A DNA stretch of 64,000 nucleotides from contig NZ_VLLN01000011.1 of assembly GCF_007830735.1 (NCBI RefSeq), positions 1-64,000 of the forward strand. The letters run 5' to 3'. This DNA is from Geobacter argillaceus (GTDB taxonomy: Bacteria; Desulfobacterota; Desulfuromonadia; Geobacterales; DSM-12255). Positions 59,286 through 64,000 of this stretch are shown here, in pieces. The stretch's first letter is position 1, and each line of letters opens with the position of its first letter. The position numbers and the translations under genes are program-made. The notes below the pieces were generated by a model. The model was not told the DNA's origin and did not search any database. It worked only from the letters and a program-made list of their open reading frames with translations.

Positions 59286-59944
59286 GGCTGCTCCTTGAAC
59301 TGCACGGTCAGGCTGACCATGCCACAGGCGGGGAGGCCTGTGCCGGCCTGTGCCGGCCTCGTACCGATGGGGGTGTCGTTTAGCAGGATCTCGCTGCACG
59401 TCTCCCAGAACTGTGTACTCCTGTCCCGCAGAAACGCGTTTAGCAGCGGTGCCGGGAGCATGATGCCGCGTTGGAGAAAGTCTGGTCCAAGTTCGGAGAG
59501 GAGGAGATTGAAGAGCTTGATGCGGACCGTCCCGTAGCCACTCGTGGTGTTAGAGTCCCCGGTCTGGTAGGTTATGGCGCCCCTCATCGCGGCGTAGTAA
59601 CCACCGCGCCGCATGGTTGCCCCGACCAGCCCGGGCATGGCTGCGGAGAGGGCGACCGTGGAACCATCCGTGACAATGGTGCTCTCCAGGTTGTCGATCG
59701 CTTTGCCGTTGAGGAAAAGAGTGGTGATCCGCTCGGTCACGTACTCCCGGCTGAGGCCGAGCTGGTCACAGAGGAGTTCCCGCAGACTGCTGCCGACGCG
59801 GGCGGCAAGGGTGAACCCCTGCTGGAGGATGATGAAGAATTCGCCGAGCTGCTCACGAGGAACGGTCAGGGTAAGATGCGTCAGGGGAGGGCTGTTGCCG
59901 GACACGGACCCCTCACTGATACCGCTGGTTGATTGATCCGGCAT
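59282..59944 (-). CDS. Unknown AOR-operon protein with possible beta-grasp domain
   Basis: A 220-residue soluble protein. Residues about 45-110 look like a MoaD/ThiS beta-grasp unit: VGSSLRELLCDQLGLS, LFLNGKAIDNLESTI and DGSTVALSAAMPGLVG. The C-terminal half (KLFNLLLSELGPDFLQRGIM) is unlike any family I know. It lies between the oxidoreductase and MoaD, overlapping MoaD by four bases. ATG 59944 has GGAGA upstream. Role in tungstopterin handling is inferred. Confidence 0.6.
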   Translation of the reverse strand: MPDQSTSGISEGSVSGNSPPLTHLTLTVPREQLGEFFIILQQGFTLAARVGSSLRELLCDQLGLSREYVTERITTLFLNGKAIDNLESTIVTDGSTVALSAAMPGLVGATMRRGGYYAAMRGAITYQTGDSNTTSGYGTVRIKLFNLLLSELGPDFLQRGIMLPAPLLNAFLRDRSTQFWETCSEILLNDTPIGTRPAQAGTGLPACGMVSLTVQFKEQP

Positions 59945-59961
59945 GACTTGGTCTCCAGATT

Positions 59962-59990
59962 CCCGGAGGGGCGGATGTCGCCCCTCCGGG
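59962..59990. terminator. Perfect hairpin downstream of the AOR gene
   Basis: CCCGGAGGGGCG (59962-59973) and CGCCCCTCCGGG (59979-59990) form a 12-bp perfect stem, five-base loop. It lies ten bases after the AOR stop, on the minus strand, and just before the next gene. No T tract follows; it may act as an mRNA stabiliser or processing signal. Confidence 0.6.
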
Positions 59991-59999
59991 AGATAATAA

Positions 60000-61736
60000 C
60001 TACCAGTTGAACACCTCGTCAAGCTCTTCGTCCTTCATCATGAAGGTCTGGTTGTGCGGCGCGACCGGCTCATTGTAGAAGAAGCGCGGCAACCGGTCAT
60101 GCTCCTTGGTGAACCCTGCCCGCTTGTTGAAGTCCCGCTCGGCCGAGAGGACCTTTTTCCCCAGGGCCACCACGTCGTCGCCGGTCATCTCTATGCCGTA
60201 GAAGGAGCCGAGCATGTCCAGGAGCGCCTGGAAGGTCTCGGGTTGGTCCATGATGGCAAAGGCGATGAAGAGGCACATGCCGGTGGAGTCGATGGCGGCG
60301 GTGGCGATCTGCAGGTTCCGGGACAGCTCGATCTGCCCCTCGGTCTTCAGCGGGTCCACGTCGCCCCCGACCTTGAGGATGTTGGTGGCGATGGCGTAGC
60401 CGGCGGTGTGGTCGGCCCCTTGGGTGGTGGTGGCGTAGGTGACGCCGATCCCCTGGACGGCCCGTGGGTCGTAGGCCGGCAGGGCCTGGTCCTTTACGAC
60501 CGGTACCCGCTCCACGGCGAAGACCTTGCCGGTAATGGCGGCACCGCAGCCGAGCACCCGGCCGAGCGGGGTCCCCTTGCCGACCTCATCCATCAGCCGG
60601 ATCGCCCCTGCCTTGTCGCCGAATTCGATGATCCCGGCATCCATGGCCACACCGATGGTGACCCCCATCTCGATGGTGTCGACGCCGATGTTGTCATCCA
60701 TGAAGTCGAGCCGGGCGATGGTGTCCAGGTCATCGATGCCGCAGTGGCCGCCGTGGGACCAGACCGTCTCGTACTCCGGCTGCTTGGTCAGGTAGTGGCC
60801 GTCCTTGTCGTTGTAGATCCCCGAACACTGGATGACGCAGCCGCGGTGACAGCCGTGGGTGGCGGTGCCGCCCCGCTTCACCTCCAGCTCGGCCTGGGCC
60901 TCGCCGCTGATGTTGGCGGAACCGGCGAACTGGCCGGTCTTGAAGTTGTAGGTCGGGTAGCCGCCGGCCTCGTTGAGGACGTTGGTCAGGACGTTGGTGC
61001 CGTAGGCCGGCAGCCCTTCGCCGGTGACCGGGTGCTTGCGCAGCCCCTCGACGAACTTGCGGTTGGCGTCCCGGTACTTGTCCGGGTCCTTTGGCGCCCG
61101 CATCTTCATGCCGGCGTCATCGAGGATGATCGCCTTCACCCGTTTGGCACCCATCACCGCCCCGACGCCACCACGGCCGCAGTGGCGGGTCGGCCGCAGT
61201 TCCGGGTCGGTGCAGGCGATGGAGGCGGCCAGGAGCTTCCGCTCGCCGGCAGTGCCGATGGTGATGTAGGCGACCTTGTCGCCGTATTCGCCACGCAGCT
61301 TCTCCACCAGGGGATAGTTGTCCAGCAGCTTCAGGCTGTTGTCGACGATAACCTGGATGCCGTCCTTGTTGATGATGATCTTGTAGAGGTCGTCGCCTGC
61401 CGGCTTCCCTTCGAGGATGACGGCGGCATAGCCGATCCGTGCCAGCACCTGGGCAGCCTGGCCGCCGGCGTTGGACTCCTTGATGGTGCCGGTCAGGGGG
61501 CTCTTGCACCCCACCGACAGCCGGCCGGTCATGGAGCCGGTGGTGCCGGAGAGCATCCCCGGCGCAAAGACCAGCTTGTTCTCTGCCCCCAGCGGGTGGG
61601 CAAGCGGGTGCACTTCTTTCGCGATGAAGATCGAGGTCAGTGCCCTGCCGCCCAGGCCGGCGTACTCGCCGACCTCTTCCACTGTTACCGTGGGGCCACC
61701 TGCAGCCCCCATGTCGATGCGTGCGATCTTGTCCAT
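60000..61736 (-). CDS. aor: Aldehyde:ferredoxin oxidoreductase (tungsten enzyme)
   Basis: A 578-residue cytoplasmic enzyme oxidising aldehydes to acids with ferredoxin. Features: N-terminal pterin domain (GEYAGLGGRALTSIF), the conserved RHCGRGGVGAVMGAK near residue 190, and the 4Fe-4S cysteines in HGCHRGCVIQCSG (CxxxCxxxC). ATG 61736 follows GGGAAGGAG. It is first in an operon with an unknown protein and MoaD. The neighbouring mycofactocin genes may share redox roles with alcohols and aldehydes. Confidence 0.94.
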   Translation of the reverse strand: MDKIARIDMGAAGGPTVTVEEVGEYAGLGGRALTSIFIAKEVHPLAHPLGAENKLVFAPGMLSGTTGSMTGRLSVGCKSPLTGTIKESNAGGQAAQVLARIGYAAVILEGKPAGDDLYKIIINKDGIQVIVDNSLKLLDNYPLVEKLRGEYGDKVAYITIGTAGERKLLAASIACTDPELRPTRHCGRGGVGAVMGAKRVKAIILDDAGMKMRAPKDPDKYRDANRKFVEGLRKHPVTGEGLPAYGTNVLTNVLNEAGGYPTYNFKTGQFAGSANISGEAQAELEVKRGGTATHGCHRGCVIQCSGIYNDKDGHYLTKQPEYETVWSHGGHCGIDDLDTIARLDFMDDNIGVDTIEMGVTIGVAMDAGIIEFGDKAGAIRLMDEVGKGTPLGRVLGCGAAITGKVFAVERVPVVKDQALPAYDPRAVQGIGVTYATTTQGADHTAGYAIATNILKVGGDVDPLKTEGQIELSRNLQIATAAIDSTGMCLFIAFAIMDQPETFQALLDMLGSFYGIEMTGDDVVALGKKVLSAERDFNKRAGFTKEHDRLPRFFYNEPVAPHNQTFMMKDEELDEVFNW

Positions 61737-61890
61737 ACTGTTCTCCTTCCCTTTCCTTTGGTGGTGTGAATTCTCCTTTTCAAAGGGAGGCCGTGCCGTT
61801 TCCGGCAAGACCCATAGGCCTGACGCCATGGGAGCGTTCCTGTAGGCGGGCAGGCTCGGAGTAAGTCGATTTTTCAGCAGGTTGGTACGC

Positions 61891-63324
61891 CTATGCCGAT
61901 ACCTCCATCTGCCGCAGCAATTCGACCCGGTAGCTGGCGAACGTTCTGCGGCTCAGGCACCCCCAGAAAACACCGGTGCCATAAGCTATCTGTTCCAGGA
62001 AATAGATGACGGCAAAGCGCACGAACGGCAGGTTAGGCTTTTTGACCGCGTGATCGACCTTGGCCGCGCATGTAAAGACAATGATCGGCACTACCCATAA
62101 TGGTGGAGAGAGGAGGGCGCCGATTATAAGAGGAAGAGAGTAGTACCTTGTCAGGTGGTAGGATAAATAATATATCAGGCTGCCGAGTGCCCGCAGCCGT
62201 CCGGCCAGCAGGGCAGGCAGACCGATCGGCAGCCGGCGGCGGGCAAAGCGGAGCCTGACCAGGATGGCGTCGACAACCAGGACGCCGGCGGCGATCGGCA
62301 GCGAGAGCCAGCCCGTGAACGGCGCCATGATGCAGAGCGCCAGCAGGAGCGCCAAGAGGGGTGGGATGACCATCTTCTTGTGCCGGTGCGGGTGGCGACG
62401 CTGGAGCAGCCCCTCGGAGGTGCCGTAGTCGAACCGCCGGGACATGAAGGAGCGGACAGTGCTGCGGTGTTCATGCAGTATCCGGCCGGCCGGGAGGTAG
62501 GCGATGGTCCACCCCTGGTCCCGCAGGCGCCAGGTGAGGTCCACATCTTCCCCCACCTGCATGGTGTCCTCGAAGCCGCCCACGCCCAGAAAGAGGGTGC
62601 GCCGCACCAGCAGGTTGCAGCTGGGGAGGTAGAAGGTATCGTCCCCTGCGTTTCCGATCCTCTCCCGCGAACCGAGGGAAAGACTGGACATGACCGCCTC
62701 GTAGCGGTCCACGCTGGAGCTGGTGCACATGCCGTCCACCTGTCCGCCCACTGCGGCCATCTGCGCATCGTCGAAGACCGGGAGCAGCTCGGCCAGCCAC
62801 CCGGTGGAGGCGGTGCAGTCCGAGTCGATGAACGCCAGGATCTCGCCGGTAGCGGCCCGGGCGCCGACGTTGCGGGCCGCTGCCGGACCCCGTCCCGTCC
62901 CCCCGGAGGGGACGACCAGCGCGCCCGATTCCCGCGCAACGCTGGCGGAAAGATCTATACTGCCGTCGTCCACCACGATGACCTGGAGCCTTTCCTGCGG
63001 ATAGTCGAGGGCGGCGAGGGAGGCCAGGCAGCGCCGAAGCTCTTCCGCCCGGTCCTTCACCGGAATGACGACGCTGACAAAGGGATACGAAGCCGCCTGT
63101 TGTGCAACGTCCCGCACCCGTTCCACGAACCCCTTGGCAGTCAGCTGCTCAAGGACATCCGCTTCGCCGGCGGTGACGGCGGTCAATGCGCCGTCCATCC
63201 CCCGCCTGATCAGCGTTGCCAGCGCGGGGTTGAGGCGCAGGGTGCAGAGCGGCGTCCTGGCCACGAGGAAACTCTCCCCGTTTTGCTCCAGCAACTCCAC
63301 ATGCTGCGCCAGGCGGTAGCTCAT
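61891..63324 (-). CDS. mftF: Mycofactocin glycosyltransferase MftF
   Basis: A 477-residue protein with an N-terminal PqqD-like domain (residues 1-75, SYRLAQHVELLEQNGESFLV) that recognises the peptide, a GT2 domain (about 80-310) with FVSVVIPVKDRAEELRR, the DxD-type FIDSDCTAS and TWRLRDQGW, then three or four C-terminal helices. MftF adds beta-1,4-glucose units to mycofactocin. It overlaps the ETF gene by ATGA. The other mft genes must lie beyond the window. Confidence 0.87.
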   Translation of the reverse strand: MSYRLAQHVELLEQNGESFLVARTPLCTLRLNPALATLIRRGMDGALTAVTAGEADVLEQLTAKGFVERVRDVAQQAASYPFVSVVIPVKDRAEELRRCLASLAALDYPQERLQVIVVDDGSIDLSASVARESGALVVPSGGTGRGPAAARNVGARAATGEILAFIDSDCTASTGWLAELLPVFDDAQMAAVGGQVDGMCTSSSVDRYEAVMSSLSLGSRERIGNAGDDTFYLPSCNLLVRRTLFLGVGGFEDTMQVGEDVDLTWRLRDQGWTIAYLPAGRILHEHRSTVRSFMSRRFDYGTSEGLLQRRHPHRHKKMVIPPLLALLLALCIMAPFTGWLSLPIAAGVLVVDAILVRLRFARRRLPIGLPALLAGRLRALGSLIYYLSYHLTRYYSLPLIIGALLSPPLWVVPIIVFTCAAKVDHAVKKPNLPFVRFAVIYFLEQIAYGTGVFWGCLSRRTFASYRVELLRQMEVSA

Positions 63325-64000
63325 GCGGCACTCCTTCCTTCCGGGGCAATGACCTCTTCGCCCAGAATCCGCCAGAGTTCGGCCGCCGTGTCAGCTGCCG
63401 AAAGGTTCCGCACCTTTCCTTCGCGGGCCTTGATACCGCCGGAGAGGAGCGAGATGATCCGCTCGAAGGCCGGGAGGTTCGCATCCGGGGTAACCACCCG
63501 GACCGGGTCCGGACGGGGGGTGCCGAATTCCGCCACGTTCAGATAGGCCCCGGTGGCGCCGACCTCCCAGAAGGGGAGCCCCAGGTCCGGCAGCTCCCAC
63601 TCCTCGATGGGGGCGAGCAGGGACTTGACCACCTCCTTGATGGAGGGGTAGCGGGGCGCCCGTCCTTCATCGAAGAGAACGGTACAGGGGACGGGGGCAG
63701 CGACCGTTTGTCTGGCACCCCGGTCCGATTTGCGGAGCGCCTCCACCCCATTCTGGCGCAGGGTGAGCGAGACAGCGGCCGAGATGCAGGGTGAGCCGCT
63801 GACGGCGGCTGCCAGGGCCGGCGCCGGGTCGTCCCCCCGGTCGGACAGCCGGTTGCCGGTAAAGACCAGGGTAGGGGAGAGGGTGCCGATGATCCTGGCC
63901 AATATCCGGGCATCGGTGACGGCATCTCCACCTTCCAGGCCGTGATCCCAGAAGCGGATCGCCCGGTCGGCTCCCATGGAGAGGGCGAGCCGGAGCGTAT
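63321..64000 (-). CDS. Electron-transfer flavoprotein beta subunit, mycofactocin-associated (partial)
   Basis: The frame runs open to the window edge; codons before the ATG at 63977 read TLRLALS, so the true start lies beyond 64000. Recognisable FixA/EtfB features are LSMGADRAIRF, the nucleotide region LVFTGNRLSDRGDDPAPALA, and APIEEWELPDLGLP towards the C-terminus. This divergent ETF subunit fits the type found beside mycofactocin genes, moving electrons from mycofactocin-linked dehydrogenases. At least 226 residues lie here. Confidence 0.8.
   Translation of the reverse strand, partial: TLRLALSMGADRAIRFWDHGLEGGDAVTDARILARIIGTLSPTLVFTGNRLSDRGDDPAPALAAAVSGSPCISAAVSLTLRQNGVEALRKSDRGARQTVAAPVPCTVLFDEGRAPRYPSIKEVVKSLLAPIEEWELPDLGLPFWEVGATGAYLNVAEFGTPRPDPVRVVTPDANLPAFERIISLLSGGIKAREGKVRNLSAADTAAELWRILGEEVIAPEGRSAA

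Noticed and set aside
60054-61769. 571-residue open frame on the plus strand
   Set aside because: It is antisense to the aldehyde:ferredoxin oxidoreductase, with biased Gly/Val/Asp/Ala composition and no family resemblance.
1-64000. CRISPR arrays, tRNA and rRNA genes
   Set aside because: No regularly spaced repeats of CRISPR type and no cloverleaf or rRNA signature was seen on reading; a tRNAscan or Infernal run would be the decisive check.

Overview
The window looks like the chromosome of a Geobacter-type bacterium (Desulfuromonadales/Geobacterales). The grounds are its GC-rich coding sequence, an exosortase A exopolysaccharide locus, an EAL-CBS-GGDEF signalling protein, a tungsten-type aldehyde:ferredoxin oxidoreductase, a small c-type cytochrome, dense sensor-kinase and sigma-54 regulation, and a protein-thiocarboxylate homocysteine pathway. 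All family assignments come from reading motifs; no database search was run.

Layout. 1-340: edge of an IS630-type insertion sequence. 445-20182: exopolysaccharide and exosortase locus on the + strand (two GT4 glycosyltransferases, flippase, polymerase or ligase, beta-propeller protein, WecG-type transferase, UDP-GlcNAc 2-epimerase, fused exosortase-EpsI, lipid-linked sugar-1-phosphate transferase, TPR lipoprotein, export protein, outer-membrane barrel, chain-length regulator, BY-kinase-like ATPase). Several leaders in this locus share a GTAAC-N10-TAnnnT element and carry hairpins. 20418-23274: two small genes and a secreted subtilase with an IPTL-like sorting tail. 23506-28080 (minus): a partner-switching and cyclic-di-GMP operon, including a 51-residue gene nested by overlaps. 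28293-30073: a Skp-like gene interrupted by a REP-associated tyrosine transposase, with its 3' end duplicated. 30392-32560: hipBA plus nested IS630 and IS110 remnants.

32694-43502 (minus) is a sulfate-to-homocysteine locus. CysD/CysN make APS and CysH reduces it to sulfite. A small siroheme sulfite reductase makes sulfide. HcyS (a ThiS-like carrier ending GGG-AA), HcyF (activating enzyme) and HcyD (JAMM protease) form a protein thiocarboxylate, and MetY uses it to make homocysteine. A sulfate permease, a TusA-like carrier, MnmA and an unknown 268-residue protein are interspersed. A 153-bp nested palindrome separates metY from hcyS.

43718-59059 is a metal-handling region: an HMA/DUF2318/ABC operon, an orphan flgC and a PilZ gene, a histidine kinase with an NtrC-type regulator, and cusCBA followed by small His/Met-rich periplasmic proteins. 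AGAATATTCT palindromes precede three transcription units. Two of these also have GG-N10-GC sigma-54 promoters, which suggests one regulon driven by the local two-component system.

59061-64000 (minus): an AOR-MoaD operon with an unknown protein containing a possible second beta-grasp domain, then the mycofactocin glycosyltransferase MftF and an electron-transfer flavoprotein beta subunit that runs off the window.
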